A DNA stretch of 64,000 bases from positions 4,908,185 through 4,972,184 of the forward strand of contig NZ_CP040428.1 of assembly GCF_005671395.1 (NCBI RefSeq), in the 5' to 3' direction. This document shows, piece by piece, positions 52,642 to 62,179 of the stretch. The notes under the pieces were generated by a model that was not told the origin of the DNA, did no database searches, and was given only the letters and a program-made list of their open reading frames with translations. The translations under genes and the position numbers were made by a program. Origin of the DNA: Jejubacter calystegiae. GTDB taxonomy: Bacteria > Pseudomonadota > Gammaproteobacteria > Enterobacterales > Enterobacteriaceae. Within the stretch, counting starts at the first letter, position 1, and each line of letters begins with the position of its first letter.

Positions 52642-53568
52642 TTAATCGACCTCAGCCAGCACTGCCGTTGCCTGCTGACGCAGCCACTCGCTCGCCGGAT
52701 CGCTGTCTGTATGGGTCGGCCAGACCATGGCAATAGGCATCACCCGCAGCTCAAGGGGGACAGGGCTAACCGCCAGACTCAGCAACGGCGCGTAACGCCG
52801 CACAATACGCGCCGGGAGCGTCGCCAGCACCGGTGTTTGCATGGCGGCGCTCAATACAGTCAGAAACTCCGGGGCCGCCATCGCCATTTCCAGCTCAACC
52901 CCTGCCGCCTGCAGCGCCCAGTCCAGGCACCCGCGAATGCTGGCATTCTGGGATACCAGGGCATGGCGCTGGGCCAGCCAGGTTGGGCGATCTATCGGCG
53001 TTGGCAGATCCAACAATTGCGGGTTAAAACAGCTCATCAATGACTGCTCAAACAGCAAACGCCGACGATAGCGTTCACTCCCTGACTCAAAACAGCCGAT
53101 AGCGAGATCGATCTCCCCTTCGTCCAGCAAGCGGTGAACCTGAGCGGGCTGCGCCGGTCGCGCCAACAGGTTAATACCTGGTGCGGCAGACTGAACCCTG
53201 GCGGTCAGCCCCGGCATCAGCAGCACCTCCATTTCGCTGGAAAATCCAATGGCAAAGGTACGACGCTCCACCTCGGGGCGAAATACTTCACGTGCCGTAA
53301 TCGCAGTCTGGGCCTGTTCCAGAATCTGGTTAACCGAGGCCGATAGCGTCAACGCCCGGGCGGTGGGTCTCATCACCTGCCCCACTCTGACAAATAGCTC
53401 ATCGTCAAACAGCAGCCGCAGCGTCTTCAGGTTATGGCTCATCGCCGGTTGCTGAATCTTCAGACGGGCCGCCGCACGGGTTACGCTGCGCTCGCGCATC
53501 AACGCATCGAATGCAATCAGCAGGTTCAGGTCAAACGACCATAAATTGAAATGATCAATAGAGGACAT
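52642..53568 (-). CDS. LysR-family transcriptional regulator
   Basis: Regulator of 308 residues (315 from GTG 53589) with an N-terminal winged helix (LLIAFDALMRERSVTRAAARL, QPAMSHNLKTLR) and a C-terminal substrate-binding domain. It is divergent from the metallo-hydrolase gene 53644 across a short gap, so it very likely controls that operon. The effector is unknown. This gene opens the accessory block that replaces yfgH-yfgI. Confidence 0.9.
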   Translation of the reverse strand: MSSIDHFNLWSFDLNLLIAFDALMRERSVTRAAARLKIQQPAMSHNLKTLRLLFDDELFVRVGQVMRPTARALTLSASVNQILEQAQTAITAREVFRPEVERRTFAIGFSSEMEVLLMPGLTARVQSAAPGINLLARPAQPAQVHRLLDEGEIDLAIGCFESGSERYRRRLLFEQSLMSCFNPQLLDLPTPIDRPTWLAQRHALVSQNASIRGCLDWALQAAGVELEMAMAAPEFLTVLSAAMQTPVLATLPARIVRRYAPLLSLAVSPVPLELRVMPIAMVWPTHTDSDPASEWLRQQATAVLAEVD

Positions 53569-53643
53569 GATTTGAATCGATTTGTTCACTACAGACGCTA
53601 ATCATAGACTAACGGTGACAAATTCACCAACGGAGCACAGGCT

Positions 53644-54534
53644 ATGCACCTAAATCCCGGTTACCGAATTGGCGATATCACTATCACGCGAATTGACGAA
53701 CTCTCCCTGAATGGCACCCTGCCTTCCCGGCTCTATCCGAAGCTCGATCCCCAACTGGTTGAAGAGAACCGCGACTGGCTGATGCCAGGCGATCTCGATC
53801 CTGCCAGCGGTCATTTGATCCAGAGTATTCACAGCTGGCTGGTTCGTACCCGTCACCATACCATCCTTATCGATACCGGCGCAGGCAACGATAAGCTGCG
53901 ACCGCTTAACCCCCTGTTTCATCAGTTGAATACGCCATGGCTACAGCGTCTCGCTGCAGCAGGCATACAGCCGGAGCAGGTCGACTACGTACTACAGACC
54001 CACCTGCACGTTGACCACAGCGGCTGGAACACCTGCCTTATCGATGGTCGTTGGGTCCCCACCTTTCCCCGGGCGCGCTACGTTTTTCCCCAGCGTGAAG
54101 AGGAGTGGTATGCCAGCCCGGACAGCCACAACGAGGTCAATATTCCGAATCGCGGCGTATTTGAAGACAGCGTAGCGCCGGTTATCGCTGCCGGACAGGC
54201 CGAACGTATCGGCCCCGACGGGGGCGACTTCCTCGATAACTTCCAGTTTATTCCCACCCCGGGACACAGCATCGGTCATATGTCCATCGCCCTGCAATCC
54301 CAGGGAGAACAGGCGCTGTTCAGCGGCGATATCATGCATCACCCGCTGCAGATTATGGCGCCTGACCTCAATACCCTTTACTGCGAGTGGCCAGAACAGG
54401 CACAACGCTCGCGCCAACGCATGCTGACCTGGGCCACTGAGCACGACGCTCTGGTCTTTACCTCCCATTTCGCCCGTAGCTCTGTCGGCCACGTTAGCCG
54501 TCAGGGAAACGTCTTTAGCTGGCAATACGCCTGA
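53644..54534 (+). CDS. Metallo-beta-lactamase-fold hydrolase
   Basis: 296-residue protein of the MBL superfamily. The metal ligands are visible: HLHVDH (His120, His122, Asp124, His125), the His in PGHSIGH, the Asp in SGDIMHH and the His in SHFA. There is no signal peptide, so it is probably cytoplasmic; the pattern resembles AHL lactonase/methyl-parathion-hydrolase-type enzymes more than antibiotic lactamases. It is 10 bases from the next gene and divergent from a LysR gene. The substrate is unknown. Confidence 0.88.
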   Translation: MHLNPGYRIGDITITRIDELSLNGTLPSRLYPKLDPQLVEENRDWLMPGDLDPASGHLIQSIHSWLVRTRHHTILIDTGAGNDKLRPLNPLFHQLNTPWLQRLAAAGIQPEQVDYVLQTHLHVDHSGWNTCLIDGRWVPTFPRARYVFPQREEEWYASPDSHNEVNIPNRGVFEDSVAPVIAAGQAERIGPDGGDFLDNFQFIPTPGHSIGHMSIALQSQGEQALFSGDIMHHPLQIMAPDLNTLYCEWPEQAQRSRQRMLTWATEHDALVFTSHFARSSVGHVSRQGNVFSWQYA

Positions 54535-54544
54535 GGAGCCCCCT

Positions 54545-55540
54545 ATGAGCACCGTTCGCACCATTAAAGGTATCGAACTCATTGATGAAGCACTGTACGT
54601 TCCGGCGCAGCGCTCGGATATTCAACTTCATGTCCGTCACCGTCGCCCGGCGGCGATGACAACCTTCAGCCCTCAGCGCACCATCGTCCTGGTACACGGT
54701 GCCACATACTCATCAGGTAGTCTGTACGACGTTCCCTTTAACGGCATCTCGTTTCTCGACTATCTTGCTGCCGCAGGCTACGACGTCTACGCTCTGGACG
54801 TTCGGGGCTATGGCCGCTCCACCCGCCCGCCAGAGATGGATCAACCAGCCGGACAGCATCCACCGCTGGCAGGCACTGATGATGGCGTAGCCGATCTGGG
54901 CAGCGTGGTCGACTTCGTACTTAAGCACCGTCATCTTGAACAACTGAATATCTTCGGCATGTCCTGGGGCGGCACCGTCGCTGCCGCCTGGACCAGCCGT
55001 AATAACGCCAGAGTCCACAAGCTGGCGCTGGTCGCTCCCCAGTGGCTGAACGACCAACCCACCCGTATCGATAGCGGAGGCGATCCCGGCGCCTGGAGGT
55101 TGATTGCGGTGCGCGAAACCCTGAACGGCTGGCTAAGCGCCGCACCGGAACATGCCCGGGACAGGCTCATTCCCGCAGGCTGGTTCGATCAGTGGGCCGA
55201 CGCCACCCTGGCCGAAGATCCCTGGAGCCAGAGCCATACGCCCGGGAAAATACGTGCCGTCAGCGGTCCCATTCAGGATATCCGTGACTACTGGCGCGTG
55301 GGCCGCAAATACTATCAACCCGCAGATATCCGCGTTCCGGTACTGCTGGTGCACGGCGAGTGGGATATCGATGTCCCGCTGGCGATTGCCAGGGTACTAT
55401 TTAGCGAGCTGGAAAATGCGCCCTGGCGCCAGTGGCTGGAAATAGGCGAATCCACCCATATGCTGCTACTGGAACGTCACCGCATGCTGGCCTGGAATGC
55501 AATACGCGATTTCTATGACCGCGACTATCATCCGGAATAA
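54545..55540 (+). CDS. Alpha/beta hydrolase
   Basis: 331-residue alpha/beta hydrolase. The oxyanion HG is in LVHGATYSSG, the nucleophile Ser140 in GMSWGGT, the acid in HGEWDIDVP and the His in GESTHMLLLERH. No signal peptide is seen. It follows the MBL gene with GGAG upstream and is probably in the same operon, suggesting a two-step ester or lactone degradation. The reaction is not identified. Confidence 0.88.
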   Translation: MSTVRTIKGIELIDEALYVPAQRSDIQLHVRHRRPAAMTTFSPQRTIVLVHGATYSSGSLYDVPFNGISFLDYLAAAGYDVYALDVRGYGRSTRPPEMDQPAGQHPPLAGTDDGVADLGSVVDFVLKHRHLEQLNIFGMSWGGTVAAAWTSRNNARVHKLALVAPQWLNDQPTRIDSGGDPGAWRLIAVRETLNGWLSAAPEHARDRLIPAGWFDQWADATLAEDPWSQSHTPGKIRAVSGPIQDIRDYWRVGRKYYQPADIRVPVLLVHGEWDIDVPLAIARVLFSELENAPWRQWLEIGESTHMLLLERHRMLAWNAIRDFYDRDYHPE

Positions 55541-55543
55541 CCC

Positions 55544-55930
55544 TCAGATCTGCTCGATCGGCCCGGGATAGCGGGCCACCAGGGCATCTGCGGTCAGCAG
55601 TGTGATGCCCTCAACTGCAGCCTGGGCCACCAGCAGGCGATCGAAAGGATCCTTATGCAACCCCGGTAGCCCTTCTGTCGCCGCTACGTGCTCGCTGCTG
55701 ATAGCCAGCTCGCTGTAGCCGTTATCCAGCAGGCCGCGCCGCAACACCCGGCCGTCAACCGGGAAGTCAGCGCGCCCCAGACCACGTTTGATGGCGATCT
55801 CCCACAGGCTGGCGGCGCTAAAAAATAATCTGTTTTCCCTATCGTTCAGCAGCGCCACCGACCCGGGCGATAAGCGTTCCGGCATTCCCGCCGCCCACAG
55901 CAGAACATGGGTATCCAGCAAATATTTCAT
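55544..55930 (-). CDS. PIN-domain toxin (type II TA)
   Basis: 128-residue PIN-domain ribonuclease-type toxin. Acidic residues of the active site are in LLDTHVLLW, SLWEIAIK and DPFDRLL. Its ATG overlaps the stop of the Phd-like antitoxin upstream (55927-55930), typical of TA pairs. Confidence 0.9.
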   Translation of the reverse strand: MKYLLDTHVLLWAAGMPERLSPGSVALLNDRENRLFFSAASLWEIAIKRGLGRADFPVDGRVLRRGLLDNGYSELAISSEHVAATEGLPGLHKDPFDRLLVAQAAVEGITLLTADALVARYPGPIEQI

Positions 55931-56172
55931 TGCTCACCACCAAACAGCTTCTCAATGGTTTCATCGCCCATTCGATCGAAGTCGTCCGGAACCTGGAACC
56001 TTCCCGCCATAAAGCCTAACCGCTGCTCCTGCCCCGGCTCAGCGGCATCCAGCGCCATGACCTTTACCAGCGGCCTGCCCGCTTTGGCGATAATAAACGG
56101 CTCCCCTGCCACCGCCTGCTCAACCAGCCGCGATAGCTGTGTCTTTGCTTCATGAATATTCACAATACGCAT
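55927..56172 (-). CDS. Phd/YefM-family antitoxin (prevent-host-death)
   Basis: 81-residue antitoxin. MRIVNIHEAKTQLSRLVE followed by GEPFIIAKAGRPLVKV is the Phd/YefM DNA-binding N-terminal signature; the C-terminal half should bind the PIN toxin. The pair likely autoregulates; a possible palindrome CTAAAC...GTTTAA lies at 56185-56216. Confidence 0.9.
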   Translation of the reverse strand: MRIVNIHEAKTQLSRLVEQAVAGEPFIIAKAGRPLVKVMALDAAEPGQEQRLGFMAGRFQVPDDFDRMGDETIEKLFGGEQ

Positions 56173-56536
56173 CTCCGCCCCCGAACCTAAACTAAGTTCG
56201 GTTAGTCCGGTTTAAAAAACGCGCGAATAATAGTCGAAAATACCGACCCTTCATTCGCTCTGCCTGAAAACATTGAGCAGAGTAAATCGCGCTTTTGGGC
56301 TGCCCTGTCCAGCCTCAAAGAATAAAACCAGAAAATGTGCCGCAAAATACTCGCTGGGATTGATCCGTTGCACCGCGAATACGCTACGTCTGCCTCACGA
56401 CGGGGCAGAGAAAAGAGTCCTAAAGGATACAGAATAAGCACGCCAGGCCGCGCCCGTTCAGGCTCCCGCATCGATTTCACGGTAATGGCATGGTTAATGC
56501 ACCGCTGGCTCACTCTCACGAAATCGGAGCGGCGAT
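56173..56536. other. Intergenic region between PIN TA pair and MFS gene
   Basis: 364 bp with no supportable gene. The left end holds a partial palindrome (56185-56216) suited to TA autoregulation. The right end must hold the MFS promoter, which I could not assign. Confidence 0.45.
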
Positions 56537-57862
56537 ATGACCAATACAACGTTATCGGGCGCGGTTGTTGCCAGTCAGAAAATGAAATGGATCCAACTGG
56601 CGCTGGGATTGATTTGCATGATTTCTATCTCCAGCCCGCAATATGTCTGGGCGCTTTTTACCCGTCCACTGATGGAAAAACTACAGGCCCCACTGGCGGA
56701 AATTCAGCTCACCTTTTCGCTGCTGATTATTCTGCAAACCTTCTTTTCACCATTTCAGGGACGGTTGATCGACCGCTTTGGCCCACGTCGTCTGATTACC
56801 CTGGGCACGGTACTGACCGGCATAAGCTGGATGCTGGCAGCCAGAATGAACTCCCTGACAGAGCTTTATCTTTATTACGGCGTGTTGGGCGGCCTGGGCA
56901 CCGGTATTGTCTATATTGGCGTGGTTGGGCTGATGGTGCGCTGGTTCCCGGAAAAACGCGGCTTCGCGACCGGCATGGTAGCGGCGGGCTACGGTATGGG
57001 CGCTATCCTGACCACCTTCCCCATCACCACCGCGCTGGCGGCAAAAGGGCTGGAAAACACCCTGTGGCAGTTCGGCCTGCTGATGGCGGTGCTGGGGTTT
57101 ATCGCCGGCCAGGGGCTGCGCGCGCCAAAACCCCAACCGGCGCAACAGGTCGATACGCCACTAAACGTCACCACCCGCAGTTTTACCCCCAGAGAGATGT
57201 TGCGCCAGCCGCTGTTCTGGCTGATGTTCGTGATGATGACCATGATGTCGACTTCCGGTCTGATGGTGACGTCGCAAATGGCTATCTTCGCCGGTGATTT
57301 TGGTATCACTTCGGTCACCATTCTGGGTATGGCGGCGCTGCCGCTGGCGATGACTATCGATCGTGTGATGAATGGTCTGACCCGACCGGTCTGCGGCTAT
57401 ATCTCTGACCGCATAGGCCGCGAAAAGATGATGTTTTTCGCTTTCGGTCTTGAGGGCATTGCCATGACGCTATGGCTGCTGTGCAAGGACGATCCGCTGC
57501 TGTTTGTACTGCTTTCCGGGGTGGTGTTCTTTGGCTGGGGCGAGATTTTCTCGCTGTTTCCCGCCACCCTGACCGATACCTTCGGCACCCGTTTCGCCAC
57601 CACCAATTACGGCTGGCTTTATATTTCTCAGGGAATCGGCTCGATCTTCGGCGGGCCGCTGGCGGCGCTGCTTTATCAACATACCGCCAGTTGGAATCTG
57701 GTCTTCGGCTGCGCCATTACTCTGGATATTATCTGCGCCCTGCTGGCGCTGCTGGTGCTTAAGCCCTGGCGGGCGCGGTTTATTCGTGGAGCAGGAATGA
57801 CCGACAATACCGCATCCCATACTGGCCAGGCTGCTGGCGCATGGGGAGTCAAAAACACCTGA
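56537..57862 (+). CDS. MFS transporter, oxalate/formate antiporter (OxlT) family
   Basis: 441-residue protein with about twelve membrane helices. MFS signatures include GRLIDRFGPRR between helices 2 and 3 and ISDRIGREK between helices 8 and 9; PQYVWALFTRPL is typical of OxlT-like carriers. The start has GGAG at 56526-56529. The last 25 or so residues after the helix-12 segment LLVLKPWRARF look unlike the family and appear to be read out of the broken LysR gene that follows, so the C-terminus may be altered. The substrate is not known. Confidence 0.88.
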   Translation: MTNTTLSGAVVASQKMKWIQLALGLICMISISSPQYVWALFTRPLMEKLQAPLAEIQLTFSLLIILQTFFSPFQGRLIDRFGPRRLITLGTVLTGISWMLAARMNSLTELYLYYGVLGGLGTGIVYIGVVGLMVRWFPEKRGFATGMVAAGYGMGAILTTFPITTALAAKGLENTLWQFGLLMAVLGFIAGQGLRAPKPQPAQQVDTPLNVTTRSFTPREMLRQPLFWLMFVMMTMMSTSGLMVTSQMAIFAGDFGITSVTILGMAALPLAMTIDRVMNGLTRPVCGYISDRIGREKMMFFAFGLEGIAMTLWLLCKDDPLLFVLLSGVVFFGWGEIFSLFPATLTDTFGTRFATTNYGWLYISQGIGSIFGGPLAALLYQHTASWNLVFGCAITLDIICALLALLVLKPWRARFIRGAGMTDNTASHTGQAAGAWGVKNT

Positions 57863-58215
57863 GGCTCTCCTCACCCACCAGGCCCTGATGCAGGGCAGCG
57901 AAACCTGGCAGCTTATGGCGGGCAACAGGGTGATTACAGTTCGTTCACAGGGGCGTTTTAAGCCGATAACGGCACGGCTCTGGTTGCCGCCGCCGTAGCT
58001 GGGTTGGGAATCGCTTACCTACCAGATTGCCTGACCTGGCAGCATGTCGCCTCTGGCGCGCTCGTGCCGGCCATGACTCATCATCCGCCCCCTCCGGCAG
58101 GGGCATATGTTATCCGGCCACCCAACATCCTGCTCGCAAGATACGAGTTCTTACCGAGCTTCTGATCGAGTATTTCAATCAGTCACCCTACTTTGCGCAG
58201 GCGGCCCTGATATAA
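57800..58215 (+). pseudogene. LysR-family regulator remnant, frameshifted
   Basis: Pieces of a LysR effector-binding domain are readable in succession in different frames: PEALLTHQALMQGSETWQL (from about 57858), then DNGTALVAAAVAGLGIAYLP (from 57966), then ARKIRVLTELLIEYFNQ (to about 58190). The joins need frameshifts near 57963 and 58115. The DNA-binding domain is missing. It overlaps the last codons of the MFS gene, consistent with a deletion that joined the two. Confidence 0.75.
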
Positions 58216-58265
58216 GCGATTGTGGGTGATGTAACAGAATAGCCCGCTGGCTCAAGCATTCCTGT

Positions 58266-60218
58266 TTACTTATCCGCCAGCCGTGCCAGCCACGCCGCAT
58301 AGGCTTCATCTGCTCCCGGCGACAAATGCTGGCGACGGTCAGCAAACTCATCATGCATATCAAATAATTTCCAGACCAGCGGAGCCAGTCTGTCCACGGG
58401 GCTGTTTGTTTCCCTGGCTTCATGCAACAGCGCCAGACTCTGTTCCTTATATTCGGCAACCAGGTCAGAGCGGTAGTCAAATGCCTTCCCCAGTCCGGAA
58501 AGATACATTAGCTTCGGAACTTCCGCCTGCGGCCAATGCAGCGCCATCCTGAGCGGCCATTCAAGCATCGCCCGCTCTCCCCATATGGCGCTTCGGGGTA
58601 TTTGCTTATTCGCAACCAGCGTCAGCATAAACGCCTGACCCAGTTCAGACAGATAAACGCCCATCATTTCTGTAGAAGGCCGCAGATAAAACGGATCCAA
58701 TGGCTGTTCACGCCTTAACCCTACGTGTGCAAGCAGACGTTGCTCAAGGTCCAGAATCAGCGATCCCAGCTCTGCTTCCAGCGCCTGGCCACTTTCTGAG
58801 ACCTGTTTCGTTCTTGCCGCGCAGTTCCAGAGGGTGAGCGACACTTGCCACTGCTCCTGCTCCCCTTTTCCGGAACAGCCGATTTCTCCGGTAACAAAAT
58901 AATTCATCGCGGGCGGTACCAGATCGAAAAGCGCGTTACCGTCAGTCTCATTGCCGGATAATATGGGACCTTTACCTTCCACCACCTGGATATAACAACT
59001 CGACGCGTAGTGGCTCCAGTAATGCACCGCTTCAGCAAAATAAAGGGGAATAGCACGGCTCAGACGTCCAATATTGTCTTCAAGCTGCGATTCGGATTGC
59101 ACAGAGCCTTCCACTATTTTTGAAAGTGCAAAGAATCCTATTTTTTGAGCGTCTTCAGGCTTGCGGCTAAAGAGCCAGTCAGCCCGATTCAAACCGTAAT
59201 GCCAAATCGGTTGAGTCAGTGACAACGTTTTGATCTGCAACTCATTGGAATCGACAGCCGCGTGCTGAACATCCTGTTTACGCATCTCCTGAAAAGCCTG
59301 CGCGAACTCATCAAGATGCTGTTTAAGGGGCGCCAGACCCAGGGCATACATCCGGGCAAGCAGCTTTTCGCCTTCCTCAACCTCACCAAGCTCCTGATAA
59401 GCGCGCAGTATGTTAATGCCCGCCATGGGGTCATGCTGATGTTCGTCATAGATCGGTGCGACAAGTTCAACGATTGACGCGATTTCGCCATTCCGTCCCA
59501 GATCGCCGGAAATCATCATTAACGCACCGGCGTCGAACGCCTTACCAGCCAGCACTTCACGGTATAAGACCCGGGCTTGCTCTGTTTCGCCCTGCTCCAG
59601 ATGATGGCGCGCCAGCCACAGTTGCGCTCTCCAGCTACCGGGTAAAGCTGCTGCCGTGCGAAGCGCATTCAGATATCCGGCTTCTCCCTGGCTCTCCTGC
59701 TGAAGCGTTGCCCACCAAAGCAGGCCGTTATCCTGATTCGGATCGGCCTGAATCGCCTGCCAGAGCGTTTCGCCTGCGCGGCTGTCCTCACCGCGCCCGG
59801 CAAAGACCTTAGCCAGATTAGTCAGCAGCGTTCCGGTTGCGCCGACTTTCGCAATCCCGGCACGCAGCGTGCGTTCGGCGGCATCGGATTGACCATTTTC
59901 CATTAATACAATCCCCTGAATCACATGCGCGCGTTCGGGGATGTCGTCAATTTCAACCAGACGTTCGGCAGCCGGTATCAGATCGGCAGGGAAACCATCC
60001 TCCAGGCCCGACAGAATTGCGCTATAGAGATCTGCCGCACTGTCCCACTTTTGTTGCAGAGCAGGCAAAAATACCTTGTCGCGCCACTCGCTACGCGGGA
60101 TTTTCATCTGCTGTCCGTAAGCATCGTAGGCAACAATCAATGATTCATCCGCCGCCGCGGGCTCTACTGTTGAGGAATTTTTTTTACTGCTCAGGGAAGA
60201 GAGGAGACGTTTGAACAT
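58266..60218 (-). CDS. Orphan tetratricopeptide-repeat protein
   Basis: 650-residue protein, not recognised as a named gene. The N-terminal part (about 60-330) reads as TPR-like helix pairs (for example AHVIQGIVLMENGQSDAAER, YREVLAGKAFDAGALMMI). The C-terminal half is helical without a motif I know. No signal peptide or membrane helix is evident. I take ATG 60218 (MFKRLLSSL); 60227 is as likely and no strong ribosome site is seen. It stands alone between a broken LysR gene and a reductase gene. Confidence 0.75.
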   Translation of the reverse strand: MFKRLLSSLSSKKNSSTVEPAAADESLIVAYDAYGQQMKIPRSEWRDKVFLPALQQKWDSAADLYSAILSGLEDGFPADLIPAAERLVEIDDIPERAHVIQGIVLMENGQSDAAERTLRAGIAKVGATGTLLTNLAKVFAGRGEDSRAGETLWQAIQADPNQDNGLLWWATLQQESQGEAGYLNALRTAAALPGSWRAQLWLARHHLEQGETEQARVLYREVLAGKAFDAGALMMISGDLGRNGEIASIVELVAPIYDEHQHDPMAGINILRAYQELGEVEEGEKLLARMYALGLAPLKQHLDEFAQAFQEMRKQDVQHAAVDSNELQIKTLSLTQPIWHYGLNRADWLFSRKPEDAQKIGFFALSKIVEGSVQSESQLEDNIGRLSRAIPLYFAEAVHYWSHYASSCYIQVVEGKGPILSGNETDGNALFDLVPPAMNYFVTGEIGCSGKGEQEQWQVSLTLWNCAARTKQVSESGQALEAELGSLILDLEQRLLAHVGLRREQPLDPFYLRPSTEMMGVYLSELGQAFMLTLVANKQIPRSAIWGERAMLEWPLRMALHWPQAEVPKLMYLSGLGKAFDYRSDLVAEYKEQSLALLHEARETNSPVDRLAPLVWKLFDMHDEFADRRQHLSPGADEAYAAWLARLADK

Positions 60219-60400
60219 AGATATCATAGACGTGTATAGGGAATTATCACCACAAAGTGACATAAAACCCGCACAACGTCTATTCACCCGTGCCTGACGG
60301 CGAATCCGCATCTGAACCTGTAATGAGCCTGCGCCCTGATGATGAGACTGCGGACAGATGGATGTATTGAGCGGGGGTCTTACCCCCCGGCCTTAACAGC

Positions 60401-61291
60401 TCACCCCGGCCCCTCGCTCCCGGCCGCCAGCAGCGGCACCAGCACCTCGCTGATGGGCACAGGAATACCATGAACGCGACCATAACGCTGTATCACGCCA
60501 TTGCGGATATCCCATTCCAGCGGGCGATTAGCCTGTCGGTCGGCAAGTATTGAGGTGCCTAAGTCGACAGGAGCACGGCGGAAAACATCAACGATCTCCT
60601 GAGGAACATCATCGTTCAGCGATGCACCGCTGGCACGGGCTACCGCCAGGCACTCGCGCAGATAAGCCAGAGCCAGTTCGGTGATATCCTCTCGTGAGAA
60701 CATCCCGGCGCGTCGGTTAGCCAGGACCATCAGACCGGCAACGGCATTCTGTAGCAGTTTACGCCAGGCGATGGAGATAAAATCGGCTGACAGCTCAACC
60801 GCGCAGCCTGTGTCGCCGAGCACATCAACTATCCGTTTTGCCTGCGGCACATCAGGCAACGTAAGACGTGGTTTAGCGCGCAGCCAGACTGAAGCATCGG
60901 GCTCACGCTGGGCCGGGAACCAGACCACCGAAGGCAGCACCGTCGCGCCGTTGACGTAGGGCGCTAACTGGCTTTCCTGCTCGACGCCATTTTGCAGCGC
61001 ACATACCACCGTGTTTTCATCACACAGCGCAGCCAACCAACTGGCGCAGTCAGCAACCTGGGTGGTTTTCACCGCGACAAACACCAGATCGAACGGGCGA
61101 CCGATCGCTGCCGGATCGTTCAATACCGGGCCTGGCACCACGACTTCCCTCGCGTCGTGCCGCAAAATTAACTGCGAATGCGCGGTACGCCCGCAAAGGA
61201 GCGGCGTTCGGCCAACTTCATGCAGAACAGCGGCGATGGTGGTCCCGATAGCGCCAGGACCAATCAGCGCGACAGTGGGATAGTCAGACAT
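60401..61291 (-). CDS. 2-dehydropantoate 2-reductase family oxidoreductase (PanE-like)
   Basis: 296-residue NADP-type reductase of the ketopantoate reductase family. The Rossmann motif GPGAIG is at residues 11-16, the family Lys in AWRKLLQNAV, and the C-terminal Glu in RPLEWDIRNGVI. ATG 61291 has AGGAGA upstream; the frame is open to 61351. This is probably a PanE paralogue; housekeeping panE is not expected at this locus. Confidence 0.87.
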   Translation of the reverse strand: MSDYPTVALIGPGAIGTTIAAVLHEVGRTPLLCGRTAHSQLILRHDAREVVVPGPVLNDPAAIGRPFDLVFVAVKTTQVADCASWLAALCDENTVVCALQNGVEQESQLAPYVNGATVLPSVVWFPAQREPDASVWLRAKPRLTLPDVPQAKRIVDVLGDTGCAVELSADFISIAWRKLLQNAVAGLMVLANRRAGMFSREDITELALAYLRECLAVARASGASLNDDVPQEIVDVFRRAPVDLGTSILADRQANRPLEWDIRNGVIQRYGRVHGIPVPISEVLVPLLAAGSEGPG

Positions 61292-61370
61292 CTTGCGTTC
61301 TCCTGATTTGATTAACCCATCATCAGGGCAGGTGTCTGTACTAAATAGCACGAGGCAAACGCAAAAACAA

Positions 61371-61394
61371 AAAAGCCCGCATTCACGCGGGCTT
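61371..61394 (-). terminator. vapBC terminator
   Basis: Stem AAGCCCGC/GCGGGCTT with a 6-base loop; on the minus strand followed by TTTTGTTTTTG. Confidence 0.85.
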
Positions 61395-61465
61395 AGAGGG
61401 GTTTTATCGCTGTTATGCGCCAGACGTTAAATCATTCCCCTGACATTGTCTTTGAACTAAATGGC

Positions 61466-61870
61466 TTAGCTGATACTCCAGTCTTCCAGACGTAATCCAT
61501 TAATACGTTCGAACTCACGGGTATTGTTCGTCACCAGAATTAAACCCAGTGCGCGGGCGTGGGCCGCAATCATGCTGTCATACGGGCCAACGGGCGTACC
61601 TGCTCTTGCCAGTTCTGCCCGGATTTGCCCCGTCTGTACCGCCGCATCGATACCATAATTCAGCACCTCCAACCGGGCGATGAATCCTTCGACCACGCGC
61701 AGGTTTTTCTCCGGGCTGGCAGATTTCTCCGCGCCGTAAATCAGCTCCATCAGCGTGACAGAACTGATGCACATCCGCCCGTAATGCTGGTTAAACGCCT
61801 CCCGGACTGCCTGAGGTTTATTTTTGATCGTATAGATACAGATATTGGTATCCAGCATGTATTTGAGCAT
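61466..61870 (-). CDS. vapC: Type II toxin VapC (tRNA(fMet)-cleaving PIN nuclease)
   Basis: 134-residue PIN-domain toxin very close to the enterobacterial VapC that cleaves initiator tRNA: MLKYMLDTNICIYTIKNKP, MELIYGAEKSASPEKN, GPYDSMIAAHA with the acidic active-site residues. The ATG shares one base with the vapB stop. Confidence 0.94.
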   Translation of the reverse strand: MLKYMLDTNICIYTIKNKPQAVREAFNQHYGRMCISSVTLMELIYGAEKSASPEKNLRVVEGFIARLEVLNYGIDAAVQTGQIRAELARAGTPVGPYDSMIAAHARALGLILVTNNTREFERINGLRLEDWSIS

Positions 61871-62100
61871 CAGAACTCTTCCCGGTCCTGGTCACCTGGC
61901 TGTTCACGGGCGGCCATAAAGTCAGACGTCACGCTCTCACCATCAAACCAGCTGTCCCAACTTTCGCCTGCGGGAGTAATAATGCGCGTTCGCCCTACCG
62001 CGACGATATCCACGTGTTTGACATCCTCCGGTAAAGCCACCGCTTTTGGCAGACGCACCGCCTGGCTACGGTTGCTTTTGAATACGGTTGTCTTTTCCAT
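61870..62100 (-). CDS. vapB: Type II antitoxin VapB
   Basis: 76-residue AbrB/SpoVT-type antitoxin: TTVFKSNRSQAVRLPKAVAL forms the swapped-hairpin DNA-binding fold, and the C-terminal FMAAREQPGDQDRE binds the toxin. ATG 62100 has GGAGG upstream; the longer frame to 62148 is not supported. Confidence 0.93.
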   Translation of the reverse strand: MEKTTVFKSNRSQAVRLPKAVALPEDVKHVDIVAVGRTRIITPAGESWDSWFDGESVTSDFMAAREQPGDQDREEF

Positions 62101-62179
62101 CCTCGCCTCCAGTGGTGAAGTTTTGTACACAGTGCCAGCATAAGGCAATCATGGGATATGTCAATGGGATATACATAAG

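Noticed and set aside
56335-57297. A 320-codon plus-strand frame overlapping the MFS gene
   Set aside because: It is out of phase with a clear twelve-helix transporter, and its product is low-complexity and without helices or motifs.
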